A stretch of 64,000 nucleotides of DNA from Calendula officinalis (Eukaryota; Streptophyta; Magnoliopsida; Asterales; Asteraceae), in the NCBI GenBank assembly GCA_963853835.1, contig OY970824.1, positions 77,510,372 to 77,574,371 on the forward strand, written 5' to 3'. The notes under the pieces are model-generated. The model was not told where the DNA came from. It searched no databases and saw only the letters and a list, made by a program, of their open reading frames with translations. The position numbers and the translations under genes were made by a program. Numbering within the stretch: the stretch's first letter is position 1; every line of letters begins with the position of its first letter. Of the stretch, positions 11,136 to 22,065 are shown piece after piece.

Positions 11136-12128
11136 GTTATCTTGATCATGTTTTTTCCAACTTACATAGTGTGTATGTATGTATGTATGATGATGATGAT
11201 AATGATAATGTTGTTATTGTTGATGATGATACTTCAGAAGAATGTGAGCTCAACTGTCGAAAGTAAGCTACAAATATTAGGCTATGTAATCTTGTGTGTG
11301 TTGTTTTGTCTATCAAAGGAGTTTAATGTGTTTGTTACGTTGCCATACTAGGTGAAACTGATTTTGGGATTTCTATCATAATTGTAAAAATGAATACGAA
11401 TGCAAAAAGTAATATTATGCTATACATCATGACTCATTTTTATATCAAACTTATTTTTAATACTAAACTGTTTTTAATATAAATTGTGTATATTATGTGT
11501 ATAAGTTTTCTTTTTCTATTGTAGGACTTCTAGTTTACAAATATATTGTAGTCTCTGTGCATACCGTTTCCCCAAAGGGTCAGCCCTGTTTGCAATAATA
11601 ATTTTAAAATCAATTTTATTATTCTAAAATTATTTAAAATGGAAAAGTTAAGATAAAATTATTGAGAGGTGATATTTCGATATTAAATTTTAACTTTAGA
11701 AGATTGACATGGTTATAACTTATATCTTGTTGACATGGTGCATGAAATTAATTTGAAATAATAAGATGACATCTAACTTGCAAATAAAAGTTTCTTATCT
11801 ATCCTAATTAGGTGGTGTTTGGTTAGCATATGAAAATCAAAACGGGTATTCATACCCGACATGAAAGGTTCAAAGGAAGCCGATTTCAACATTTCCGTTT
11901 CTTTTGTGGAGCAAGGAAATTATTCTCGAGGTAGCGACCTTAGAACCACAAATATGTTTTTTTAGAGTAATAATATATTAACATAGACATAATTATACAG
12001 AATCACCAAGTTATTAAAGGTTCAATAAAATAAGTTTTTTTTTTTGAACGAAAAAAAATTTAATATTAGAAATAATAAGAAAATTATAAATCAAGAAGGA
12101 AACATACAAAAAAATTATATAAAGAATC
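11136..12128. other. Intergenic region, no gene seen
   Basis: This follows the NLR remnant. The region contains short GATGAT and GTATGTAT microsatellites (11173-11235) and AT-rich sequence. No coding frame or structured repeat is convincing. Confidence 0.5.
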
Positions 12129-12320
12129 TGTAACATATGTCTCACATCGGTTGGAGAGGGGAACGAAACATGCATTATAAGGATGTGGATACGACTCCTA
12201 GCATGAGGCCTTTTGGGTGGAGTGATCCATACCAAGAACAAAACCGTGCGCTGGTGGGTAAAGCGGAAAATATCGTGCTATGGGATTCTGAGATGTTACT
12301 GTCACGGTTGATCTTTTTAA
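12129..12320 (+). mobile_element. Fragment of a TRIM-like LTR repeat
   Basis: TGTCTCACATCGGTTGGAGA, then GGGGAACGAAACATGCATTATAAGGATGTGGA spread over 12137-12188, strongly recalls the widespread plant terminal repeats that read 'cacatcggttggagaggggaacgaa...ttataaggg'. These are short non-autonomous LTR elements. I see no second LTR, primer site or target duplication, so only a fragment or solo repeat is claimed. Confidence 0.5.
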
Positions 12321-12436
12321 CCTTTTTACAATGTTTTAAAAACTAGTTTTTTTTTCATTGAGCCGACCAATGCTTTAATACGTCGAACCCGATGAGCTGG
12401 CTAGTTGAACCAGATAACAATATACTTGATCATTTA

Positions 12437-12749
12437 CTTCCTCCGTATCAAAATAAGTGACACAAATTGACTTACACGTTTTTTAAGGTGAAAGATTAAA
12501 GTAGATGTTAAAATAGATTAAAGTACATAATTAGTGGAGAATGGGTCCCACTTTTCTTGAATAAAGTGATATTAATGAGTTTTAAAAGTAAAAGTAAGGG
12601 TATAAGGGTAATTTCACTTTATTAAAGTGGGTAGTTAGTGGGTATGGGTCCCATTATTTTTACCAAATAAGGAAAGTTTTCAAAGTGTGTCACTTATTTT
12701 GATACACCCCAAAATGGAAAGTGTGTCACTTATTTTGATACGGAGGAAG
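12437..12749. mobile_element. Stowaway-type MITE (copy 3)
   Basis: Ends CTTCCTCCGTATCAAAATAA and its complement with TA flanks, about 313 bp. It lies within a larger repeat whose ends are AATGTTTTAAAAACTAG (about 12331) and the inverse TTTTTAAACATTGCC (about 13003-13018). Confidence 0.9.
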
Positions 12750-12801
12750 TATAATATAATAATTATGTAAATTGTGTACAAATGTCAATAAAGTAGAAAA
12801 A

Positions 12802-13470
12802 TACAAAATAAAAATAATAAAGAATTAAAAAAATAAAAGAACCCAAAACCTAATTTTCAAATAAATTCTAATACTAACTTTTTAATAATTCAATCAGATT
12901 TTTATGTTCAACCTACCTATTGTAGTTGTGATATAAACACCGATCTTATCGGCTCATTACAATCGAATACTTTCCTATTCCCCGGTTCGACCTCTGATCT
13001 TGGTTTTTAAACATTGCCTTTTTTTATTATAGCATCATTTCTACTTAATCTGATCTGTTAAAAGATCATGCAGCGATATAAATAACAAGGCCGTGGTTAT
13101 TAAAGAAAAAATAATATAATAATACAAAATAAAAATAATAAAGAATTAAAAAAAACTAGTACAAAATAAAAATAATAAAGAATTAAAAAAATAAAAGAAC
13201 CCAAAACCTAATTTTCAAATAAATTCTAACACTAACTTTTTAATAATTCAATCAGATTTTTATGTTCAACCTATCTATTGTAGTTGTGATATAAACACCG
13301 ATCTTAGCGGCTCATTACAATCGAATACTTCCTATTCCCCGATTCGACCTCTGATCTTGATTTTTTAAACATTGCCTTTTTTTATTATAGCATCATTTCT
13401 TCTTAATCTGATATGTTAAAAGATCATGCAGCGATATAAATAACAAGGCCGTGGTTATTAAAGAAAAAAT
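12802..13470 (+). repeat. Recent tandem duplication, 358-bp period
   Basis: A block starting TACAAAATAAAAATAATAAAG at 12802 recurs at 13160 with only a few differences through to about 13470 (GGCCGTGGTTATTAAAG in both). A 46-bp partial copy joins the units. Each unit contains TTGTAGTTGTGATATAAACA and GGTTCGACCTCTGATCTTG. No protein is encoded. High identity implies a recent event. Confidence 0.85.
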
Positions 13471-13892
13471 AAAAAATGAATTTGGCGCCTAAAAAGAGGG
13501 GTTTACGGTACCGATCGACAGAAGCTTCCCGTTGTTTTCGCGCTTCTATTCCATGTGCAATTCGCATAAACCCTAACCCATCACTTCTCTCTTAATTAAT
13601 TCTCCAGTTTGAGAAACATGAAGAAATTCGGACGCAATTATGGTCGATCCGTCTTCCACTGCGACATTCTAGGGTTTCACCCAAAAGTCTCATACGTACT
13701 TCACTCAAGTGCGACAATAAATTATTTGAGGTCAAATAGATCTCAAAATAATTCCCTATTTTGAAATTAACTTCTACTTAATACGGATAATTAATGATCT
13801 GCTTGAGGTGCGGGACAGCAGATCTCGATTCTATTTTCAAAATCGATTCCATGTTACCCCATTAATCGATGTGATGTTTCTGCCACTGTCTT
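13471..13892 (+). other. Upstream region of the SKU5-like gene, with a 48-codon frame
   Basis: GC content rises near 13490-13700. A short frame, ATG 13618 to TGA 13762-13764, could encode a 48-residue peptide starting MKKFGRNYGRSVFHCD, but I recognise no family. It might be a captured first exon. CCGATCGACAGAAGCTTCCC (13511-13530) and AAACCCTAACCC nearby are leader-like. Confidence that it is a gene is low. Confidence 0.2.
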
Positions 13893-13966
13893 CGTATATA
13901 AATTCGCCAATGGATTTGTACCTGATCATCAAACTATCATCTCCTCAATCTGCTCCTTTCAATTCT
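13893..13966 (+). promoter_or_regulatory. TATA box and probable non-coding first exon of the SKU5-like gene
   Basis: TATATAAATTCG at 13895-13906 is followed by a leader (13915-13966) ending at a good donor, TCT|GTAAGTATTTG. The matching acceptor is at 14205-14206 (TGTACAG). The leader matches the NLR leader at 8225-8273 almost base for base. An ATG at 13910 lies only about 10 bp beyond the TATA box and so would normally be upstream of the start site. Confidence 0.5.
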
Positions 13967-16511
13967 GTAAGTATTTGATCCCACTTGCTGAATTATAGCT
14001 GCATGTTACTCATTACTACTGCAAACTGTGTAATATCCAATCAACAATTTTAGGTTGCTCAGTTGCTTCAGTTCAGAAAAAAATGCTTCTTCAAATGCAT
14101 TTTACATTTTTCACAAGTAGCATGAGCTCATGCATACTTGATACCAAATTCTGCTTTTAGTTTCTCAAGATCAGATTTTCTGAATCTATAATTTAATGGT
14201 GTACAGGTATTGATTTCTTGGAAGGACATACTCCAACAACATGGACCATACCATCTTCCTACCGTTTTATCTTGGAATTTTGGCTTGGTTTTGTTCTTCT
14301 GTGTGAAGGCAGAAGATCCGTACAGATGGTTTACATTTGGAGTTACATACGGACAAATTTCTCCCCTTGATGTTCCACAAAGGGTAATATAATAGTCAAG
14401 CATATTTCTATTTATTACACAATAAAAAAATGATAATGATTAATGACATTTTAACTTATAATCATTCTTGCAGGGTATACTTATTAATGGGCAGTTCCCA
14501 GCCCCAACCATTGATTGTGTCACCAATGATAATGTAATTGTTAATGTCATTAATAAGCTTGATGAACCCTTTCTTATCACATGGTAAGTGTGAACATTTT
14601 ATTTTATTTTATTTTATTTTGTCTTTTTTTTTTTGCATATTTAATACTGTAATTATTGCAAAACAGGAATGGTGTTAAACAGAGGAAAACCTCATGGCAA
14701 GATGGAGTTTTGGGGACAAACTGCCCTATTCCACCAAACTCAAACTGGACATACCAGATGCAAATGAAAGATCAAATTGGATCTTATTCTTATTTTCCTT
14801 CAACAAAAATGCATCGAGCTGTTGGTGGTTTTGGGGCGATTAATGTTCGAGCTAGAGCTGTTATTTTTGTCCCATATTTAAAACCACTTGAGGAATTCAA
14901 CGTGCTCATTAGTGACTGGTGGAAATCTGATCACAAGGTTTGCATTTTACAAGTTTTTTTTTTCTTTTTTTCTTCATGTTCGTGTTGCATAAGGAAACAA
15001 TTAAATCTTATTTATATATTTTTTTTGCAGGTGCTATCACAAACACTGGACTCTGGGAAACCACTTCCTATGGCTGAGCGTCTTCTGATCAACGGGCGTG
15101 TTTCTTCAACCTCTTTTACTGTTCAAGGAGGTATTTAATTCTAAATATTTAATATATAATATTTATTTACTTATGACTACTATATTCTCATTTCAAATGC
15201 CTCAAATTTACATCTTTTAAAATATTTGTTTCTTTTTCAGATCAATTATACATGTTTAGGGTATCAAATGTAGCATTAACCACTTCAGTAAATTTTAGAA
15301 TTCAAGGTCATACACTAACATTAGTCGAAACAGAAGGATCACACACATTACAAGAAGTTTATGAATCATTTGATCTTCATGTTGGTCAATCTGCTTCTTT
15401 TCTGGTCAAACTTCATGCTCCTGTAAAAGACTATTTCATTGTTGCTTCAACTCGTTTTACAAAACCTATTTTAACTGCTACTGGAATTCTTCATTATGAC
15501 GGTTCTGAAACAAAAGCTTCTTTACCATTACCTGTGGGTCCCACTTATCAAATTCACTGGTCAATGAAACAAGCAAGAACAATCAGGTACAACATTTTTA
15601 TTAATTTCCCATGATTTTTTATATTTTGTATTTTTAGATGGAATTTGACAGCAAATGCAGCCAGACCTAATCCACAAGGTTCATATCACTATGGTACAAT
15701 TCCAGTAACAAGAACCGTTGTGTTGGCTAATTCAGAAGCAAATATTAATGGCAAGCTTAGGTATGCTGTTAATCAGGTGTCATATGTTAATCCAAAAACA
15801 CCACTAAAGATTGCTGATTTTTATAATATTTCTGGAGTATTTAATATTAATTCAATTAAAGATACACCACCTTCATTCAACCCAATTCTTGGTGTTTCTG
15901 TTCTTGGTTACACTCTTCATGATTATGCCGAAATTATCTTCCAAAATAACGAAAACACCATTCAGTCATGGCATCTTGATGGTTCAGATTTTTGGACTGT
16001 TGGGTAAGTTTTTTATTTAAATATTATTTTTTCCCGTCTTCATAAAAAATTAATGAAATTAATTGTTAATAATTTGCCAAATTTGTAGCTTTGGGTCTGG
16101 TGTGTGGAACACTACACTTAGGAGAAGATTTTACAATCTGAATGATGCTACAACAAGACACACTGTACAGGTAATATAACCATTTGGGTCATTAAAAGTT
16201 TCGATTTTTATATAGAAAGTAGATCTGGGTCATGCTAATTAACAATCTTTATCAACTAATTTGTAATTTTATGACAGGTGTACCCAAAATCTTGGAGTGC
16301 AATATTAGTTTCATTGGACAATAAAGGTATGTGGAATTTAAGGTCTGCAAATTGGCCTAGGAGATATTTGGGACAAGAATTGTATGTTCGAGTTTGGAAC
16401 GATGAAAAGAGTTTTCACACTGAATATGATATCCCAGAAAATGCATTAAGATGTGGTCTTGCTAGGGGTGTTCGTTTGGACGATTTGGTTTTATCCGAAC
16501 CAAATAGCTGA
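13910..16511 (+). CDS. SKU5-similar (SKS) multicopper-oxidase-like protein, probably damaged
   Basis: SKS proteins are secreted, copper-poor relatives of ascorbate oxidase; several act in pollen or cell-wall growth. Exons read 14207(or start)-14383, 14474-14583, 14667-14937, 15031-15130, 15241-15586, 15638-16003, 16089-16170 and 16278-16511, all GT-AG and in frame. Cupredoxin features are visible: AEDPYRWFTFGVTYG at the mature N-terminus, GILINGQFPAPTID, SWQDGVLGTNCPI and VYPKSWSAILVSLDNKGMW. The oxidase copper histidines are missing, as in SKS. Two oddities: a natural signal peptide starts at ATG 14241 (MDHTIFLPFYLGILAWF) but is shifted two bases from the mature frame by an extra GT/TG at 14301-14305; and an hAT MITE replaces the C-terminus after CGLA. 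An open frame from ATG 13910 through a spliced leader exists, but that peptide is not signal-like. It is either a pseudogene or a relocated product. Confidence 0.75.
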
Positions 16512-17003
16512 AACCAAATAAAGTCCGATTTTTAAAAGTTTAAACCGAACCGTCCAAACTAATTCGAAAACCAAACCGATCCAAACCAAATAACAATTTG
16601 GTTGGTTTGGTTTTATCCGTTTGGTTTTTCTAAAAAAAATTCAAAATACTACAAAAGTATATAACATAAATAATATTAAGTTCGATATGTACAATTCCAA
16701 AATGATAAACTACTTTGTACATAAAAACAAGCCTAATTCATAGTTCGTGACATTTACAATCATATATGCAAAAATCTTGACATCAACTTCATAAAAAACT
16801 CCAAAAAGATTGGTATATATATTATATTTGGTTTTTTTGGACAATCCGGTTTTCACAACGGAAACCAAATCCAATCCGAAAACCAAAATATTAATTTGGT
16901 TCAAGTCCAAACCGATCCAAAAAACCAAATAACCAATCCAAATAGTCCGATCCAAAATGTCCAATTGGATAATCTGGTTATATCCGAATAGTGAACACCC
17001 CTA
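16463..17003. mobile_element. hAT-type MITE inserted in the last SKS exon
   Basis: Perfect 11-bp inverted ends TAGGGGTGTTC / GAACACCCCTA bound 541 bp. The flanks are GGTCTTGC on both sides (16455-16462 and 17004-17011), an exact 8-bp target duplication. The interior is made of AACCAAAT, CCGAACC and GGTTTGG motifs in both orientations. It adds RGVRLDDLVLSEPNS and a stop to the host frame; without it the host would read on to CGLAPPK and a stop at about 17024. Confidence 0.95.
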
Positions 17004-17011
17004 GGTCTTGC

Positions 17012-17679
17012 ACCACCCAAGTAGAAAAATGTTTAGAGTTTGTTGAATTTAGCTTTGTTTTTCCCTTTTTAACCGCTTATGAGGGTGTAACTGTGTAAAT
17101 AAAGAGGGAAGAAATTGATTTGTGATAATATCTATAAAGATGTAATTTGTGTTTGAAATTAAGATAAGTGAATAAGTGATCCTCCTTGAGTTTATATTGT
17201 TTTCCATTGTCTAAAGTTTTTGTATTTATCAAATGGAAAAATTAGTTTGGACTCGGATAACACTGGATACATATCAAAGAGCATCTCATAAATCAATTTT
17301 TCTTTTTAGTTTTTTGCTCTTAGTTAGTACCTAATATTGTAACAATTATACCTATTTATTAACATAGTTTATCGAATATCACGGTTTCGTACCGAAATTA
17401 CACACTCCTTACTAAGAGTTGAAGGGTGGTATTTTAATAAATCTGATAAGTTGAGGGGTCTCTACCCCAAATATACGAAAATGCGAAGTTACTTGATTAC
17501 TTCTACCAAACGGAGCAACAACCGGATCCAGTAGCAACGTGCAATCCGTAAACGCCGATTTAACTCAAAATTATGCTACTTCTCAAACCTTGCAATTAGG
17601 GTTCTTTCACAAGCAAGATCTCGTAGCTGAATCCATTTCACGATTTTCCACAATTGTTTTCGAATCCAACAGATATATA
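17012..17679. other. SKS 3' flank and ATG101 upstream region
   Basis: The displaced 3' end of the SKS gene (PPK and TAG at about 17012-17024) and its probable UTR come first. The ATG101 upstream and leader sequence follows from about 17500. No further gene is seen and no clear TATA box was identified. Confidence 0.5.
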
Positions 17680-19624
17680 ATGAACTGCGAAGTTTGTCAA
17701 CTCAAAGAACTGGTAATTTTACGCACTTGATGATGGCAAATTCATACTGTATAGTGAAATTTAGTACTCAATTCCATAATTTAACTGTACGATTAGATAA
17801 TCGTGATGGAGTTATGAAGAGTATATTTTCGATTGTTCATCATTAACTTACCTTCTGTTGCTTGCACTTTCGTTAATTCATTTTCCCTAATTTATTCTGT
17901 CTGCAGGATGTTGAGTATTTTGAGATACGTGAAGTTCTTCGATGTAAGTTGCTTGTGTCGATTAGATCCCTTTCCCCCCCCCCAATTTGTTCATATTTGA
18001 TGAGGAATAACTGTAGTTAAATTTCGGTGGATATTTTGTTCATCATTCGAATATTCTGTTGATAAAATTAAAATTCTTTCATTTCATAACATAATTGATT
18101 CATGATCATGCTTAAATCCTTGGGTAGAATATACACTTGTCCAAAGAATATTTAGAATTTGCATTTCCGTTAAAATATAAAATTATGGACTCCAAAAGAG
18201 AGAAATTGCTTTAAAATTTCTTTGTCTTTATGTTGGAGTTATTTGATTGAAGTTGGAGCCATGATAATATGTTAACTTTACCAAGGTAATATTCAAATGA
18301 CAAAACCAAATTTTTTCAAACTTTAAATCAACATAGCTTGCTGAAACCATTGAGATATATACACGTATACAACTATACTGCACTGTAACCTGTAGTCGAT
18401 TTAGGTTAACTCAAAATTGGTTCAACCATTACAGTGCCAGTTGGCAGCTGACGTGGCAAATTACATTCACATAATACGTAATTATTCATGTGATATGACA
18501 AAAATGCTTGCAGGCATCCTGCACACAATTTTCTTTCACAGAGCTTTAGGTCTGGTGCGACCCAAAGACGTTGATTTGGAACTTTTTGAAATTACATATG
18601 TAAGTAAATTATATTAGTCCTTTAGATAATATATTATTACATTTTAGGACCCATATTACTTAATGCTGGTTTTTCTAGGTGCAATGTGGTGATGCAGAGC
18701 TCGAGAAAAAAGTAGACGAAAAGATCGATCAGTTTATTGATAGGGTAGAAAAACATCCAAACAAGAAAAATCAGGTTTCGACAAATAACCTTGAAATATT
18801 TTTGTGATTTATTACTTTCTGTTTTCGTGTTTGATGGAATTATTTATTGGTGCAGATATGTTTATCTTTTTTTGAAGTGAAGAACAAACAAGCAACATGG
18901 TTTACACACAAAGTTGAACATTTATATTGGGAACAATGGTATATTAATTTAAACGTTGCACATTCTGCCAAATCTCATCATTCTAAACTAGTTGTAGACC
19001 CCACAGGTATAATAATATAATCATTCATTGGAAAATTTACGGATTTGGTCCTTAAGTATAAAAAATTACACCGATTGTCCTGAATTATGAAATTTGTAAC
19101 ACAGATGGTCCCTAAAATGGATATCCGTTAAAAACATCCATATGAAGGACCATTTGTGTAACAAGTTTCATAGTTAGGGACCATCGGTGTAATTTTTTTA
19201 TACTTAAGGACGAAATCCGTAACTTTTTAGAAACCATAAGGACCATTTATGTAATTTACTTTTTGTTACAGAAAGTGCATCTGATGAAAGAAATGCTCAG
19301 CGGGCGACACTTGAATCGAGTTTACATGAAGTTTTATTTCAAATAATTAAATTTGTAAATGAGAAGAAAGATCACATTCCCCCGATACCAAATGTGGAGG
19401 GAGTATCGTTCCCATATGAAATTACTATCTCAAGGTGAGACCTAAATTATTTATACTTGTTTAATTTATTAATTTGACTACTAAACTAATGTTGATTATT
19501 TATTATATGATATGTGGTTTATAATGCTGACTGGTGCCTTATGTTTAGTTCATCAGATTCAGCGTTCGGGATGGACATGTTTAAAAGGATGCTTCAAACT
19601 GGCCATCCTACCATGCTTAGCTGA
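17680..19624 (+). CDS. ATG101: Autophagy-related protein 101
   Basis: ATG101 is a HORMA-domain subunit of the ATG1/ATG13 kinase complex that starts autophagosome formation in the cytosol. Seven exons are supported by GT-AG sites and an unbroken frame: 17680-17712, 17907-17943, 18514-18599, 18679-18774, 18856-19006, 19272-19434 and 19549-19624. The product opens MNCEVCQLKELDVEYFEIRE and contains HRALGLVRPKDVDLELFEIT, WFTHKVEHLYWEQWYINLN, LFQIIKFVNEKKDHIPPI and the closing SDSAFGMDMFKRML, all matching plant ATG101 throughout. Length is about 217 residues, usual for the family. The WF-finger-type WFTHK region is present. Nothing is truncated. A 186-bp inverted-repeat element sits in intron 5. 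The start codon is the first ATG in this frame and matches the conserved N-terminus. Confidence 0.96.
19037..19222. mobile_element. Foldback element in ATG101 intron 5
   Basis: TTACGGATTTGGTCCTTAAG and the complement of CTTAAGGACGAAATCCGTAA are near-perfect inverted ends, and the inner parts (AAAATTACACCGAT / ATCGGTGTAATTTT and AGGACCATTTGTGTAAC) pair as well. The 186-bp element is a long hairpin. It lies 30 bp after the donor and about 50 bp before the acceptor, and the host exons remain intact. Confidence 0.75.
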
Positions 19625-20256
19625 TTATACAATTCCTCTAAAAAGAAAAAGGAAAAATATGGTTTTGTAAACAGTAATTTGGTTATGAATTGGTTTATTT
19701 TGTTTGTTTATATGTGCATATTGCTCTTGTAACTTATGTTCGTACTACTGAATTTGAATAACTTTTATTAGGAATTAATATTAAAAACTAATTTAATTTT
19801 CGAAATTGTTTTCCCAGTTACTTTTATACGGATGAAGTTTCAATTTTCATTTGAGGTTTCAATCGTCTAATATGAGAAATTATAGTTAAACTAGTTAATC
19901 GTAATGTGTACAGATTCCTTCTAATATTGTCAAAAGAATCAAAGTTATTTATTCATAATAAAATCATCACATTTTTATAAGATATCAAAACATGTAAAAC
20001 ACATAGTATTACTAGACATCTAAACAATTATTTGTTTTCCCCGAGAATAGTTGTTTGACAAAAATAGTAAAACTTTCATGGTAAACTCGTTTTTTAGTTT
20101 GATATTTAGTTAAATATATAAAAGCAAAATAAGTAATTATATTTTATTGTCTTTAATGATCGATCATATGTCATTTTCGTAATAACGATGCCAAGTCAAA
20201 TAGAGACGGCTAACAGTAAGTAAATAAATTATGAAAAATGCTAACTATTGCTTTTA
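19625..20256. other. ATG101 3' flank, no gene seen
   Basis: AT-rich sequence after the ATG101 stop; AATAAC/TTTTATTAGG near 19760 may belong to the 3' end. No coding frame or repeat end is visible. Confidence 0.5.
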
Positions 20257-20546
20257 GATCCGTGCCAATGGGGCATCAGCAACCCGTCACCACCCCATCA
20301 CAAACACATCACTAGGCACCAACCCATCGATAGAGTGCGTCAGTAGCAACCCGTCGTGGTAGAGACGTGTTTGCGGATGCGTCGTGGGGGCTGTTGTGGG
20401 GGGGGGGGGGGGGGGGGGGGGGGGGTTTAAATGTTTAATATTTTTTTAAGTGCGGAAGGATTAGTGATGTGTTGCTGTTGTCACGACCTCGTCAGTAACC
20501 TGTCAGTATGGATGTGTTTAGTAACACGTCACGATTGAGAGAGGTC
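20257..20546. mobile_element. PIF/Harbinger-like MITE (copy B) with a 28-G run
   Basis: Same family as 1890-2184 but in reverse orientation: it starts GATCCGTGCC and ends GATTGAGAGAGGTC, flanked by TTA. Inside, 20398-20425 is an unbroken run of about 28 G on the plus strand, absent from copy A. The rest is CpG-rich compared with the AT-rich surroundings. Confidence 0.75.
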
Positions 20547-20576
20547 TTAGTGCTATTGTTAAGAAAAAAATTATTA

Positions 20577-20773
20577 CTCCCTACGTCCCATTTTTATTGT
20601 CCACTACAAAAAAGCACACAGTTTAAGAAAAGTACATTAATTATACTATGTCACCAATTAAATTTTCTCTTTCTCACTTAAATGTTTTTTGATTGGTTAA
20701 TATTTAGGTTATGACAATATTTGTAGGACAAACTAAAATAATACTATGGACAATAAAAATGGGACGGAGAAAA
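20577..20773. mobile_element. Short Stowaway-like MITE, CTCCGTCCCATTTTTATTG family
   Basis: Ends CTCCCTACGTCCCATTTTTA and the complement of TAAAAATGGGACGGAGAAAA pair over about 25 bp and are flanked by TA. A second copy is at 36590-36776 with the same AAAAGCACACAGTTTAAG interior. Confidence 0.8.
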
Positions 20774-22065
20774 TACTTAAATTTAGTGTACCAACTATAA
20801 AAAAACCAAACCCTAGCTAATATAGTCAAAACAATATTTCATCCTCAGTCTTGAGTTTTGAGTTTCATTTTTATGTGAACACACCTGATAAAGTCAAACA
20901 GTATTTCATTTATCAGTTTGGACTTTCAGTCAGAAATAAACACGTAGCACACACGTAATTATTTATAAATTTAATAAATTATTATACCCGCGTATTTGAT
21001 TTTGGTATTTAATGGTCGCAAAGTAAATGCATGTGTTAATATCTGTGTTACTGTGTAAGCTAATACTTTTACTATAAATTACAACACATTTTATCAAAAA
21101 GAAACATCCAGAAAACCCTTTTTTCTCTCATTGAGAAGTGAGAACTGAATATGCCGACGACCACCGCCACTTCACGGAAGCACATAGTGCTAGTTCACGG
21201 CCTATCTCACGGAGCCTGGTGCTGGTATAAGATTGTGACCCACCTGGGATCTTCCGGCCACGGCGGTGGACCTTGGTGGCTCTGGGGTGCACCCAAGCCA
21301 GCTTGACGAAATAGCCACCTTCTCCGACTACATACAACCACTGAACTGGAGTCATTATCTGCCGATGAAAGGGTGGTGTTAGTCGGACACAGCTACGGCC
21401 TATTTCGATGGCCATGGAGAGGTTTCCACCGGCCGCCGTTTTCATCTCCGCCTACATGCCCAATTCTAGGGACCCACCGGCCCTGCAGATGAACCAGGTA
21501 TCAATATACATTCTTTTTTCTTTCTCTTTTTTTGTGTATATTCAGTAATTAATTTTGATAAAATACGAATGCACTAAATTTGATGTGTTATCTGTTTATG
21601 TTTTAAAGTACTTGAAGAATTTGACGCCGGAAAAGTATATGGATTGCCGGTTCACGTTCAAGAATGGGTCACTGACGTCAGCCGAACTAGGTGGTGATTA
21701 CGTGGCCACCATGATGTACCGGAGTTGCCCGCCGGAGGTGCGTTCTATTCTTGATCTGATATATTATGAGAAATTGGACTTAATTAATTAGTATAAAGTG
21801 TGTGATGTTAAATGAGTCATGTATGGAATATCTGATTTGAATAATTGTAAATTACTATTCTACACTTGTACATCCCGCGCGAAGTAATGTATCTAAAATT
21901 ACAAAAATCTACGAGTGACAGATCACTTATAAGTTATAATCATGGTTTTAGAAACTAGACCGGACCACCCGGTCAAACTGGGAAAAAGCACTCACGAAAT
22001 CGGTAAACAACCCGGTCACATCTGGTAAAAGCTGATCAAACCGAACAAGATAAGGATGTTTAATA

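Noticed and set aside
11142..11351. 69-codon frame after the NLR
   Set aside because: Made by a GATGAT/GTATGT microsatellite, not a protein.
13618..13764. 48-codon ORF as a real small gene
   Set aside because: No family match, no conserved context; kept only as a note in the upstream region.
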